Shown piece by piece: positions 7,485 to 15,538 of a stretch of 64,000 nucleotides of DNA. Location of the stretch: NCBI GenBank assembly GCA_900542175.1, contig UQNC01000001.1, positions 1-64,000 of the forward strand. The letters are read 5' to 3'. Source of the stretch: an uncultured Collinsella sp. (GTDB lineage Bacteria; Actinomycetota; Coriobacteriia; Coriobacteriales; Coriobacteriaceae). The position numbers and the translations under genes were made by a program. Each line of letters opens with the position of its first letter. Positions within the stretch are counted from its first letter, which is position 1. The notes below the pieces were generated by a model. The model ran no database searches. It was not told the DNA's origin and saw only the letters and a program-made list of their open reading frames with translations.

Positions 7485-9707
7485 ATGAAGATCATCAAGC
7501 GCAGCGGCACCGAGGTTGTCTTTGACATCGATAAGATCGTCAATGCCATCCGTGCCGCAAACTTGGAGGTCGAGGAGAGCTCTCGTCTTACCGACCGCCA
7601 GGTGGTTTACGCGGCACAAAACGTCGCCGAGGCATGCGAGAACGCGGGCCACACTGTTTCGGTCGAGGAGATTCAGGATTTGGTCGAGGACGAGATCATG
7701 CGTCTCGACTGCTACGAGGTTGCCCGCCACTACATCATCTATCGCTATGTTCAGAGCCTGAAGCGCCAGAAGAACACGACCGATGACAAGATCCTGTCGC
7801 TGATCGAGTGCAACAACGAAGAGGTTAAGCAGGAGAACTCCAACAAGAACCCGACCGTCAATTCCGTTCAGCGTGACTACATGGCCGGCGAGATCTCCAA
7901 GGACCTGACCCAGCGTGTGCTGCTGCCCCAGGAGATTGTGGATGCTCACAATGAGGGTCTGATTCACTTCCATGATTCGGACTACTTTGCCCAGCACATG
8001 CATAACTGCGACCTGGTGAACCTGGAGGATATGCTCCAGAACGGTACTGTTATTTCGGGCACGCTGATCGAGAAGCCGCACAGCTTCTCGACTGCCTGCA
8101 ACATCGCGACGCAGATTATCGCCCAGGTTGCTTCCTCCCAGTACGGCGGCCAGTCTATTTCGCTGACCCATCTCGCCCCCTTTGTTGAGGTGAGCCGTCA
8201 AAAGATTCGCGGCGAGGTTGCCCGCGAGCTCGAGGAGCTCGGTGTTTCGGCATCTGCCGAAAAGGTCCGTGAGGTCGTTGAGGACCGTCTGCGTGACGAG
8301 ATCCGTCGCGGCGTCCAGACGATTCAGTATCAGGTCGTGACCCTTATGACCACAAACGGCCAGGCGCCGTTTGTGACGGTCTTTATGTATCTCAACGAGG
8401 CTCGCTCAGCGCAGGAGAAGCACGACCTTGCCATGATCGTGGAGGAGACGCTTCGTCAGCGCTATGAGGGCGTTAAGAACGAAGCCGGTGTGTGGATTAC
8501 CCCGGCATTCCCCAAGCTTATCTATGTACTCGAGGACGATAACGTTCACGAGAATTCCCCGTACTTCTACCTGACCCAGCTGGCTGCCAAGTGCACCGCC
8601 AAGCGCATGGTGCCCGACTACATCTCCGAGAAGAAGATGCGCGAGCTCAAGCTGTCTAAGGGCGAGACCGCCGGCAACGGCGATTGCTACACCTGCATGG
8701 GTTGCCGCAGCTTCTTGACGCCCGACCGCTCCGGTAACGGATTTAACAATGTGGCCAACGCGCTGAACTATGACCCGAACAAGCCCAAGTACTACGGTCG
8801 CTTTAACCAGGGCGTTGTGACCATCAACCTGCCCGATGTCGCGCTGAGCTCGCATCAGGACATGGACAAGTTCTGGAAAATCTTCGACGAGCGCCTCGAG
8901 CTGTGCCACCGCGCCCTGCTGTGCCGTCATGAGCGTCTGATGGGCACGCTTTCGGATGCCGCGCCGATTCTTTGGCAGTACGGTGCCCTGGCGCGTCTGA
9001 AGAAGGGCGAGACGATCGATAAGCTGCTCGTGGGCGGCTATTCCACCATCAGCCTGGGGTATGCCGGTCTGTATGAGTGCGTCAAGTACATGACGGGTCA
9101 CAGCCACACCGAGAAGGAGGGCACGCCGTTTGCCATGGCCGTCATGCAGCGCATGAACGACAAGTGCGCCGAGTGGAAGGCCGAAAGCGATATCGACTTC
9201 TCACTGTACGGCACCCCGCTTGAGTCGACGACCTACAAGTTCGCCAAGTGCCTGCAGCGTCGTTTTGGCATTATCCCGGGCGTGACGGACAAGGGCTACA
9301 TCACCAACAGCTACCACGTCCACGTGTCCGAGGAGATCGACGCATTCGACAAGCTCAAGTTCGAGGGCATGTTCCAGCAGCTTTCGCCGGGCGGTGCTAT
9401 CTCCTACGTCGAGGTTCCCAACATGCAGGACAACCTCAAGGCTGTCATTCGCGTGATGCAGTACATCTACGACAACATCATGTACGCCGAGCTCAACACC
9501 AAGAGCGACTACTGCCAGGTGTGCGGCTACGATGGCGAGATCCGCATTGTCGAGGACGATGGCAAGCTGGTGTGGGAGTGCCCCAACTGCGGCAACCGCG
9601 ACCAGGAGAAGATGAATGTCGCCCGTCGCACGTGCGGCTACATCGGTACCCAGTTCTGGAACCAGGGCCGAACCGAGGAGATCCGCGACCGCGTGCTGCA
9701 TCTCTAA
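7485..9707 (+). CDS. nrdD: Anaerobic ribonucleoside-triphosphate reductase (class III)
   Basis: This glycyl-radical enzyme reduces ribonucleoside triphosphates to deoxyribonucleotides without oxygen. It has 740 residues. An ATP-cone regulatory domain starts the protein (KRSGTEVVFDIDKIVNAI). The barrel follows, then a C-terminal zinc site made of two CxxC pairs (CQVCGYDG and CPNCGN), and the radical loop RTCGYIGTQFWNQGR with its Gly near residue 718. The ATG at 7485 follows AGAGG by 7 nt; a GTG/ATG further upstream would add a poorly conserved tail. Its activase NrdG is encoded 0.43 kb downstream, and NrdR boxes lie upstream. Confidence 0.97.
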   Translation: MKIIKRSGTEVVFDIDKIVNAIRAANLEVEESSRLTDRQVVYAAQNVAEACENAGHTVSVEEIQDLVEDEIMRLDCYEVARHYIIYRYVQSLKRQKNTTDDKILSLIECNNEEVKQENSNKNPTVNSVQRDYMAGEISKDLTQRVLLPQEIVDAHNEGLIHFHDSDYFAQHMHNCDLVNLEDMLQNGTVISGTLIEKPHSFSTACNIATQIIAQVASSQYGGQSISLTHLAPFVEVSRQKIRGEVARELEELGVSASAEKVREVVEDRLRDEIRRGVQTIQYQVVTLMTTNGQAPFVTVFMYLNEARSAQEKHDLAMIVEETLRQRYEGVKNEAGVWITPAFPKLIYVLEDDNVHENSPYFYLTQLAAKCTAKRMVPDYISEKKMRELKLSKGETAGNGDCYTCMGCRSFLTPDRSGNGFNNVANALNYDPNKPKYYGRFNQGVVTINLPDVALSSHQDMDKFWKIFDERLELCHRALLCRHERLMGTLSDAAPILWQYGALARLKKGETIDKLLVGGYSTISLGYAGLYECVKYMTGHSHTEKEGTPFAMAVMQRMNDKCAEWKAESDIDFSLYGTPLESTTYKFAKCLQRRFGIIPGVTDKGYITNSYHVHVSEEIDAFDKLKFEGMFQQLSPGGAISYVEVPNMQDNLKAVIRVMQYIYDNIMYAELNTKSDYCQVCGYDGEIRIVEDDGKLVWECPNCGNRDQEKMNVARRTCGYIGTQFWNQGRTEEIRDRVLHL

Positions 9708-9718
9708 TACCGCTCCGG

Positions 9719-9857
9719 GGCTGAACCGAGAGGGCCGCTTGGGCATTTGCTCGCTATTTCGGACAGTCCTGCGCAAGACGAAGGCCACATTAAGTGGCCT
9801 TCTTTGCGTGCGGAACTCATATCGAGCAAAAGCCCAAGCGGCCCTCTCGGCTCAGCC
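9719..9857. repeat. Very long intergenic hairpin after nrdD (139 bp)
   Basis: Arms of 35 nt at 9719-9753 and 9823-9857 are complementary except for a few bases. Inside, a second stem pairs GCGCAAGACGAAGGCCAC with its near-complement around the loop ATTAA (about 9771-9810). The whole is a rod-like structure starting 11 nt after the nrdD stop. It may end or protect the nrdD mRNA; the T-run expected of a terminator is lacking. Confidence 0.8.
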
Positions 9858-9925
9858 AAGTTGACGTAGCTGAGATGCAGCGCGCGGTCTGCTCACTCCT
9901 CGAAGTTCTTAGCGGAAATAATTTG

Positions 9926-9969
9926 AGCTGCAGCTGCGATTTACTTGCGATGGCGGTTGAGCTGCAGCT
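9926..9969. promoter_or_regulatory. Two AGCTGCAGCT palindromes 34 bp apart
   Basis: TTGAGCTGCAGCTG occurs at 9923-9936 and again at 9957-9970. Each holds the perfect 10-bp palindrome AGCTGCAGCT. The spacing is close to three helical turns, as for paired operator sites. It lies upstream of nrdG; the binding protein is unknown. Confidence 0.45.
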
Positions 9970-10035
9970 GAGTATTTATTGGACCTCGAACCCTATGCTC
10001 GATGTTCGCTTCGTTCATTGAGTTACCCTTTGCAT

Positions 10036-10119
10036 GAGGCCGGGACATATCGTCCCGCCCGCAGTTTCGCAGGCCGAAGGCCGAGAATGTTTGAGGACGG
10101 GAAGATATGTCCCGGCCTC
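10036..10119. repeat. Long hairpin directly upstream of nrdG
   Basis: Perfect 16-bp arms GAGGCCGGGACATATC (10036-10051) and its complement (10104-10119) enclose smaller stems, including GGCC-GAA-GGCC. The right arm ends 2 nt before the GGGAGAG ribosome site of nrdG, so in the mRNA it would sit at the edge of the translation start. Confidence 0.8.
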
Positions 10120-10134
10120 CCGGGAGAGTTACTT

Positions 10135-10716
10135 ATGAACTACGCGAACATTAAGTATTTCGATATTGCTGATGGTGAAGGCGTTCGTACTTCTCTGTTT
10201 GTGAGTGGGTGCCGTCGTGGGTGCAAGAATTGCTTTAACTCTGTCGCGTGGGACTTTGCTGCGGGCGAGCCGTTCGATCGCGCCGTCGAGGACAAAATTA
10301 TCGAGAGTCTCGACCATCCCTTTAACGACGGTCTGACAATTTTGGGCGGCGAGCCCATGGAACCTGAGAACCAGGCGGGACTCGTTGATTTTGTCGAGCG
10401 TGTTCGCGCGGCCTATCCATCGGGGTCGGGAAAGACTATTTGGTGCTTTACCGGCGATGTGCTCGAGGAGCTTATGCCGGGCGGTCGTCATCATACCGAG
10501 GTGACGGACCGCATCCTTACCTGTCTTGATATGTTGGTGGACGGCCCGTTTGTTCAGGACCTGTACGATATCACGCTGCGCTTTAGGGGCTCGAGCAATC
10601 AGCGCGTGATTGATATGAACGCTACGCGCGCCCGTGCTGAGCGCGAGGGCGTTGCGCTTTGTGATGCGGTTGAACTTTGGCGTGATGATCCGATCTATTC
10701 GACCCATACTATGTAG
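10135..10716 (+). CDS. nrdG: Anaerobic ribonucleotide reductase activating protein
   Basis: This radical-SAM activase uses a [4Fe-4S] cluster and S-adenosylmethionine to make the glycyl radical on NrdD. The protein has 193 residues. The cluster motif CRRGCKNC (CxxxCxxC) is at about residue 26, followed by FNSVAWDF and the SAM-binding GGEP segment (TILGGEPM). The start ATG at 10135 follows GGGAGAG by 6 nt. The open frame extends further upstream through the hairpin repeat, but without family similarity. The next gene, folE, begins 66 nt downstream. Confidence 0.95.
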   Translation: MNYANIKYFDIADGEGVRTSLFVSGCRRGCKNCFNSVAWDFAAGEPFDRAVEDKIIESLDHPFNDGLTILGGEPMEPENQAGLVDFVERVRAAYPSGSGKTIWCFTGDVLEELMPGGRHHTEVTDRILTCLDMLVDGPFVQDLYDITLRFRGSSNQRVIDMNATRARAEREGVALCDAVELWRDDPIYSTHTM

Positions 10717-10782
10717 CTTGTGGTCGATGCCGGAGGGCGTGGTACCATAGCGAGAACGCAAAATCGGAAAAGTGAGGCCCAG

Positions 10783-11340
10783 ATGGTCGATCAGGAAAAA
10801 GTCGAGGCCGCCATTAAGCTGTTGCTTGAGGGCATAGGCGAGGACCCAACTCGTGAGGGCCTGCTGGAGACCCCGGCGCGCGTTGCCCGTATGTATGGTG
10901 AGATCGCCGGCGGTATGGACCAGAGTGCCGAGGAACACCTGTCCAAAACCTTTGCCGTCGCTTCGAACGATTTAGTTATCGAGCGCGACATCACGTTCTA
11001 CTCGCTGTGTGAACATCATCTGCTGCCGTTTTATGGCAAGGCCGCCATTGGTTATATCCCTAACGGTCGGGTGGCTGGGCTTTCCAAGCTCGCCCGCACG
11101 GTTGAGGTCTACGCCCGTCGTCTGCAGCTGCAGGAGCAGCTGTGTGCGCAGGTTGCCGACGCCCTCATGGATTATCTCGCTCCCCAGGGAGCGATTGTGT
11201 TCATGGAAGCTGAGCATATGTGCATGACGATGCGCGGCGTGCAAAAGCCCGGCACCAAGACCGTGACGCTCGCTCGCCGCGGCGTCTTTGAGACCGATCC
11301 GGCGCTCGAGGAGCGATTCTTTAGGATGCTGGGCCGCTAA
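10783..11340 (+). CDS. folE: GTP cyclohydrolase I
   Basis: FolE converts GTP to 7,8-dihydroneopterin triphosphate, the first step of folate synthesis. The protein has 185 residues, normal for the bacterial type IA enzyme. Seen motifs: [19 protein letters not shown], the zinc/active-site segment [20 protein letters not shown] and [12 protein letters not shown]. The start ATG at 10783 follows GTGAGG by 5 nt. It heads a compact cluster with an HD-domain protein (2 nt gap) and folB. Confidence 0.97.
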   Translation: MVDQEKVEAAIKLLLEGIGEDPTREGLLETPARVARMYGEIAGGMDQSAEEHLSKTFAVASNDLVIERDITFYSLCEHHLLPFYGKAAIGYIPNGRVAGLSKLARTVEVYARRLQLQEQLCAQVADALMDYLAPQGAIVFMEAEHMCMTMRGVQKPGTKTVTLARRGVFETDPALEERFFRMLGR

Positions 11341-11342
11341 CC

Positions 11343-11924
11343 ATGAGAGTCGTCAACGACTTTACATCGAAGACCGATGAGGGCACGTCGCGTCGCGGCT
11401 TTATGGCTTCGGGCCTGGCCCCCTTTGGTGCCATGCCTCGCATTGATTACATTTGTGCCAACGGGCTGTTCCGGCGGCACCTGGGCAACATTGCACAGTT
11501 GGAATCGGGTCGCATCTTCTGCCGCCACGGTATTGACCATCTGCTCGATGTCGCTCGCATTATGTGGATCAAGAATCTCGAGGAAGAGCTCGAATTTGAC
11601 CGCGAGGTCATCTACGCTACGGCACTTCTTCACGATATCGGCAAAGATGAACAGTATGAATCGGGTATATCCCATGATGTTGCAAGCGAGCGCGTCGCTG
11701 ATGCAATACTCGCCGGCATGCCCGATGGCGTGGCGTTTGAGCCGGCCGATGCCGCAGCAATTAAGACGGCCATTCTGGGCCATCGAAAGCTGCGCGTGAA
11801 CAGCCAACCGCTTGAGCGTCTGCTCTATGCAGCCGACAAAGCGTCGCGCGCCTGCTTTGCATGTCCCGCGCGCAATGCTTGCAACTGGAGCGATGATAAA
11901 AAGAACCTGTCGATTCGCGTGTAG
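11343..11924 (+). CDS. HD-domain phosphohydrolase in the folate cluster
   Basis: This 193-residue protein has an HD metal-dependent phosphohydrolase core: an upstream His (CRHGIDH), the HD dyad in ATALLHDIGKDEQYE, and a later GHR segment. The C-terminus has closely spaced Cys residues (CFACPARNAC), possibly a metal site. The start lies 2 nt after the folE stop, so translation is probably coupled. Between FolE and FolB the pathway needs removal of phosphates from dihydroneopterin triphosphate. Position makes this protein a candidate for that step, but I know no proof for this family. Confidence 0.75.
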   Translation: MRVVNDFTSKTDEGTSRRGFMASGLAPFGAMPRIDYICANGLFRRHLGNIAQLESGRIFCRHGIDHLLDVARIMWIKNLEEELEFDREVIYATALLHDIGKDEQYESGISHDVASERVADAILAGMPDGVAFEPADAAAIKTAILGHRKLRVNSQPLERLLYAADKASRACFACPARNACNWSDDKKNLSIRV

Positions 11925-11967
11925 TTAGTTTGCGCGGTCGGGGTTCTAAACGAAGGAGACGATCGCG

Positions 11968-12453
11968 ATGAGTAACAAGAAACTGCCCGAGAATGCAACC
12001 AAGACTGAGGGTGCTGAGCTCGCCCGTCGTGGTAGGGGTGAAATTTCTACTGCGACGGCGGTGCCTCACGTGAGCTATGACGATTTGCGCCATGCCGATC
12101 GTATTGTCATTGACGGCCTTGAGGTTTTTGCCAACCATGGCGTGTATCCCGAGGAGAACGCGCTGGGTCAGAAGTTCATCGTTTCTCTGGTGCTCTATGC
12201 CGACCTGCGCGCGGCGGGGGAGCACGATAACCTGGACGCCTCGATTGACTATGGCTCGGTGTGCCACGATGTTGATGGCTATCTGCGCGAGCATACGTTT
12301 AAACTCATCGAGGCGGCAGCCGAGGGGACAGCCCAGATGCTGCTGCGCCGCTATCCCTCGCTGCTTGGTGTGCGCATAAAGCTCGATAAGCCGTGGGCTC
12401 CTGTTGGCCTGCCCCTGGCAAGTTGCGGTGTCGAGATCGAGCGCGTGCGCTAA
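11968..12453 (+). CDS. folB: Dihydroneopterin aldolase
   Basis: FolB cleaves 7,8-dihydroneopterin to 6-hydroxymethyl-dihydropterin and glycolaldehyde. The family core starts near residue 43 with RIVIDGLEVFANHGVYPEE, followed by GQKFIVSL, IDYGSVCHDV (substrate-binding Tyr), the EAAAEGTAQMLL helix and KLDKPWAPV with the catalytic Lys. A 40-residue N-terminal extension is not part of the fold. The ATG at 11968 is preceded by GAAGGAGA. No folK or folP is present in the window, so the pathway is split. Confidence 0.93.
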   Translation: MSNKKLPENATKTEGAELARRGRGEISTATAVPHVSYDDLRHADRIVIDGLEVFANHGVYPEENALGQKFIVSLVLYADLRAAGEHDNLDASIDYGSVCHDVDGYLREHTFKLIEAAAEGTAQMLLRRYPSLLGVRIKLDKPWAPVGLPLASCGVEIERVR

Positions 12454-12459
12454 CCGGTT

Positions 12460-13236
12460 CTAATACGTCTCTATGGGTGGCTGCTTGAGCCGCTGCGACA
12501 GAGCTCTATTGTTGGGGCAGTACGTGTCGAGCAGGGCGTGAAACCGCTGATTGTGGCTTGGCTCGAGCAAGTGGACGAGCTCGTGGGCGACAACCATGTC
12601 GAGACACTCGATGGGATAGGCGGCGAGCTCGCGTGCGATGCGAATGGCTCCGGTCTTGGGCGTGCATGAGCCCCAACGCGTTTTCATGCTGCGCACGGAA
12701 ACGCGGGCCACGGTGACGCCCATTGCGATTTCGTACGCGTGCACGATGTCGCGTAGCGCTGCGGTGACCTCGGTCGTATAAAGCTGGCTGATGTGGGCTT
12801 GGAGCTCATCGGACGTTAGGTCGTCGAGGATTGCGTGCCGCTTGGCCTGTGGGCCTCCGTTCGATTCGTCGGTACCCATAAAACTTGCGAAGGTGGCTTG
12901 TTTGGGCCGTGGTGCGGGGGACTCAAAGTTGTGGTCGAGTGCATCCTGAACGGTGATGGGTTTGCCCCAAAGTGCAATGATGGACGAGGGGCTGAGCGGC
13001 TTTCGCACCGTCGCCTGACGTTGCTTGCGCTGGGCAAGTCGGCTGACAATCCAGGCGCTGTTGCGCTTCACAAATGCCTCGATGCGCTCGCGGCTGGCGC
13101 CGAGCGGTGCGCTGGCGTGGACCTCACCGCTTGATGTGACGCGTAGGTTGAAGTTCTTGACGCGCTTTTTGGTAACGACGACGGAGATGGGCGTCCCATC
13201 CGGCCGGGATACAGAAATCGTAAACTGCTGCGTCAA
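12460..13236 (-). CDS. YgjP-like zinc metallopeptidase (DUF45/M48-like)
   Basis: This is a soluble protein of about 258 residues of the YgjP/WLM-like metallopeptidase group. The zinc motif HELVHLLEPSHNQRF supplies HExxH and a downstream ligand. The typical RMKTRWGSC-like signature appears as VRSMKTRWGSCTPKTG, with LDMVVAHELVH after it. N-terminal strands (VKKRVKNFNLRV) and an ERIEAFVKRNSAWI segment also match. The chosen start is TTG at 13236, which follows GAAGGA by 6 nt; an in-frame ATG at 13269 has no ribosome site. Its substrate is unknown. It converges with folB with only 6 nt between stops. Confidence 0.82.
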   Translation of the reverse strand: MTQQFTISVSRPDGTPISVVVTKKRVKNFNLRVTSSGEVHASAPLGASRERIEAFVKRNSAWIVSRLAQRKQRQATVRKPLSPSSIIALWGKPITVQDALDHNFESPAPRPKQATFASFMGTDESNGGPQAKRHAILDDLTSDELQAHISQLYTTEVTAALRDIVHAYEIAMGVTVARVSVRSMKTRWGSCTPKTGAIRIARELAAYPIECLDMVVAHELVHLLEPSHNQRFHALLDTYCPNNRALSQRLKQPPIETY

Positions 13237-13310
13237 AAGCGGTCCTTCAGATTGGGGACGGGCCGGCATGTCGACCGTTCGGCATGCCGGCCCGCTCAAG
13301 GGATGTGAAA

Positions 13311-14324
13311 TTAATAACGCTCGAAGAAGGCAAGCGCGTTGTCGCTGCAGAGCTTCTGCATCACGGTCTTGCCAAAATGCTTGGAAAGCATGTTCTGGAA
13401 CTCGGGCATCTTGCTGGCATCGGAGAGGAAGTCGGGTACTGTGGCACCGTCCCAGTCGCCGCCGAGTGCGATGACGTCCTCGCCGCCCAGGTCGAGCCAA
13501 TGTTCGATATGGGCTGCCAGCTGGTCGAAGGTGACATCTGCGGCGGTCTCTTTGGTCGCTTCGTTAGAGAGAAACTCGCTGCAGTAGTTGAGGCCGACGA
13601 TACCGCCCATATCGCGAATGGTGCGGAACTGGTCGTCGGTGAGATTGCGCTTGACGCCGCAAACCGCACGGGAGTTGGAGTGACTGGCGACGAAGGGGCG
13701 CGTGGCGTGGGCGACAACCTCGTCAAAGCACTCATCGTTGAGGTGGGAGACGTCGAGTACCATGCCGGCGTGCTCCATCTGCGTAAGTGCCTCGATGCCG
13801 GCGGCGGAGAGGCCGGCGTGGGTATCGTGTCCGCTCGCGAGCGGTCCCTGCGCGTTCCAGCTGAGTGATGACATGAGTACGCCCAAGCTCTTGAGCACCT
13901 CGATCAGCGCGGGGTCCTCGGCAAAGAACGTGGCGTTTTCGATGGTGTGGATGCAGGCGACCTTGCCGTCCTTGAGTGCGGGGCGAATGTCTGCGGCGCT
14001 GCGCACGTTGACCATGCGGTCGTGGTTGAGCATGGCCTGGCCGCTCATGTGCGCCATGATTTGCGCCTGGAAGCGCGCGGCGTGGGCGGTGGGAATCTCG
14101 TCGGGGACAAACGTGGCGAAGCACTGTGCCCACGGCGTGTTGCCGATCTTTGCGAGCGAGATGGCGCAGGCGTTGCCCTCGATGAGGTCGAAATCTTGCG
14201 GATGCGTTTCGTCGCCGGGGAAATAACCGTCGGTGCCGGCGGTAAAGCGCAGGTCGAGATCGAGCGTGGCCCAGCCGATTCGGTCGGCGGTGTCGCAGTG
14301 TAGGTCAAATACGGGATATGCCAT
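13311..14324 (-). CDS. Membrane dipeptidase family (M19, renal dipeptidase-like)
   Basis: This 337-residue zinc enzyme of family M19 hydrolyses dipeptides, often with D-amino acids at the second position. The dinuclear metal motifs are visible: FDLHCDTADR (HxD), a bridging Glu in HTIENATFF, and later His in LDVSHLND and ASHSNSRA. GGDWDGA, near the C-terminus, is also conserved. No signal peptide is present, so it acts in the cytoplasm despite the family name. The ATG at 14324 follows GGAGGAA by 3 nt. Confidence 0.9.
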   Translation of the reverse strand: MAYPVFDLHCDTADRIGWATLDLDLRFTAGTDGYFPGDETHPQDFDLIEGNACAISLAKIGNTPWAQCFATFVPDEIPTAHAARFQAQIMAHMSGQAMLNHDRMVNVRSAADIRPALKDGKVACIHTIENATFFAEDPALIEVLKSLGVLMSSLSWNAQGPLASGHDTHAGLSAAGIEALTQMEHAGMVLDVSHLNDECFDEVVAHATRPFVASHSNSRAVCGVKRNLTDDQFRTIRDMGGIVGLNYCSEFLSNEATKETAADVTFDQLAAHIEHWLDLGGEDVIALGGDWDGATVPDFLSDASKMPEFQNMLSKHFGKTVMQKLCSDNALAFFERY

Positions 14325-14402
14325 GGTTCCTCCGGTTGCAGCGTTTCTTTGCAAACTGTCATTGAATTGTATGACTAGGGTATAGTTAGCGCCATATGTT
14401 CA

Positions 14403-14427
14403 CGGCGGCCTGCGTTGTGCGCCGCCC
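14403..14427 (+). repeat. Hairpin just upstream of the slyD-like gene
   Basis: GGCGGC/GCCGCC stem in the leader, ending 8 nt before the GGAGG ribosome site. There is no long T-run. Confidence 0.6.
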
Positions 14428-14444
14428 TTATCACGGAGGTTACC

Positions 14445-14873
14445 ATGTCCAACCAGGGCAAGAAGGTCAAGACCCATTATCGCGGCACGCTCGACGACGG
14501 CACGCAGTTCGATAGCTCCTACGATCGCGGCGAGCCGCTGGAGTTCACCTGCGGTGCCGGTCAGATGATCAAGGGCTTCGACGCCGCTGTTGTCGACATG
14601 CAGGTGGGCGAGAAGAAGACCGTGCACATTCCTGCTGCCGATGCCTACGGCGAGCACAATCCCGAGATGGTTCTGACCTTCCCGGCCGAGCAGGTTCCCA
14701 ACATCGAGCAGATCGAGAAGGGCATGAAGCTCTTCCTGTCCACGCCGAGCGGTATGCCCGTCCCCGCCGTCGTCATTGACGTGACGCCCGAGGCCGTGAC
14801 GCTCGACGCCAACCACGAGCTGGCCGGCAAGGACCTCAACTTTGATATCGAGCTCGTCGAGGTCGAGGGTTAG
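14445..14873 (+). CDS. slyD: FKBP-type peptidyl-prolyl isomerase, SlyD-like
   Basis: A 142-residue proline isomerase/chaperone. The N-terminal FKBP half-barrel (VKTHYRGTLDDGTQFDSS, then LEFTCGAGQMIKGFDAAV) is interrupted by an IF insert-in-flap domain (about 65-120: PAADAYGEHNPEMVLTF, MPVPAVVIDV). It then returns to the FKBP core (ANHELAGKDLNFDIELVEV). The DLNFDIEL ending is typical of SlyD. The His-rich nickel-binding tail of E. coli SlyD is absent. The start follows GGAGG by 5 nt. A UreE-like gene begins 3 nt after the stop, hinting at a shared role in nickel handling. Confidence 0.92.
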   Translation: MSNQGKKVKTHYRGTLDDGTQFDSSYDRGEPLEFTCGAGQMIKGFDAAVVDMQVGEKKTVHIPAADAYGEHNPEMVLTFPAEQVPNIEQIEKGMKLFLSTPSGMPVPAVVIDVTPEAVTLDANHELAGKDLNFDIELVEVEG

Positions 14874-14876
14874 AGT

Positions 14877-15455
14877 ATGCCTGAACGCTTGGTTTCGACG
14901 ACATGTTTGGGAAATCTCAACGATCCGTCCTATGAACTCCTGCTTCGCCGGGAGCTGGGCGGTGTCTTTGAGGCCGATGAGCTACTGCTCGATTGGGACC
15001 AGGCCGATGTATGTGCGTTTGTGGGCGCGACGGAGCTGGGGCGCACGGTCGATGTTCGGCTGGATGCTGCCGACGGCGGTCGTCTTGCCGATGGCGACGT
15101 GCTCGCCATTGACCGTTCGGGCGTGGTGCCTGTGGCGGTTGTCGTGCGCCTGCGCAGCGCCGAGGTTTATTTGGTCGAAGTCGACCGCATGGATCCGATT
15201 GCGCTCGCGCATGCGTGCTGGGAGATCGGCAACATGCATGCGCCGCTCTTCCGGGGCGACTCGGACGAGCATACCGTGCGCATGTATACGCCGGTGCAGC
15301 CTGTTTTGGGCCGCATGCTCCGGGGTGTCGAGGGTGTTCGGCTCTCGGTGGTCACGCGCGAGCTCGATGCCAGCCGACGCTTTGCGTCGAGTGCGGCGGA
15401 GGTCGTCGTGAGCATGGCTCCCGACTTTACCATCGTAAAAAAGACGCGCGGCTAA
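14877..15455 (+). CDS. ureE: UreE-like nickel metallochaperone
   Basis: A 192-residue protein resembling urease accessory protein UreE. The C-terminal domain carries the family segment ALAHACWEIGNMHAPLFRG, whose His (NMHAPL) matches the nickel-binding His of UreE. The N-terminal half has the peptide-binding-domain pattern (RTVDVRLDAADGGRLADGD). There is no His-rich tail. No urease genes lie in the window, so this may serve another nickel enzyme or a urease encoded elsewhere. It begins 3 nt after slyD and is presumably co-translated with it. Confidence 0.75.
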   Translation: MPERLVSTTCLGNLNDPSYELLLRRELGGVFEADELLLDWDQADVCAFVGATELGRTVDVRLDAADGGRLADGDVLAIDRSGVVPVAVVVRLRSAEVYLVEVDRMDPIALAHACWEIGNMHAPLFRGDSDEHTVRMYTPVQPVLGRMLRGVEGVRLSVVTRELDASRRFASSAAEVVVSMAPDFTIVKKTRG

Positions 15456-15538
15456 GCGCGCGTATGCGCAAGACGGGCTTTGAGGGGCGACCAATCAAAG
15501 TCCGTCTTGCTGTTGATAAGAGGCTTTGGGGGAAGCAT

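Noticed and set aside
13237..13500. Upstream extension of the YgjP-like metallopeptidase
   Set aside because: The open frame continues, but it overlaps the well-supported dipeptidase gene and loses family similarity before the TTG with its GAAGGA site.
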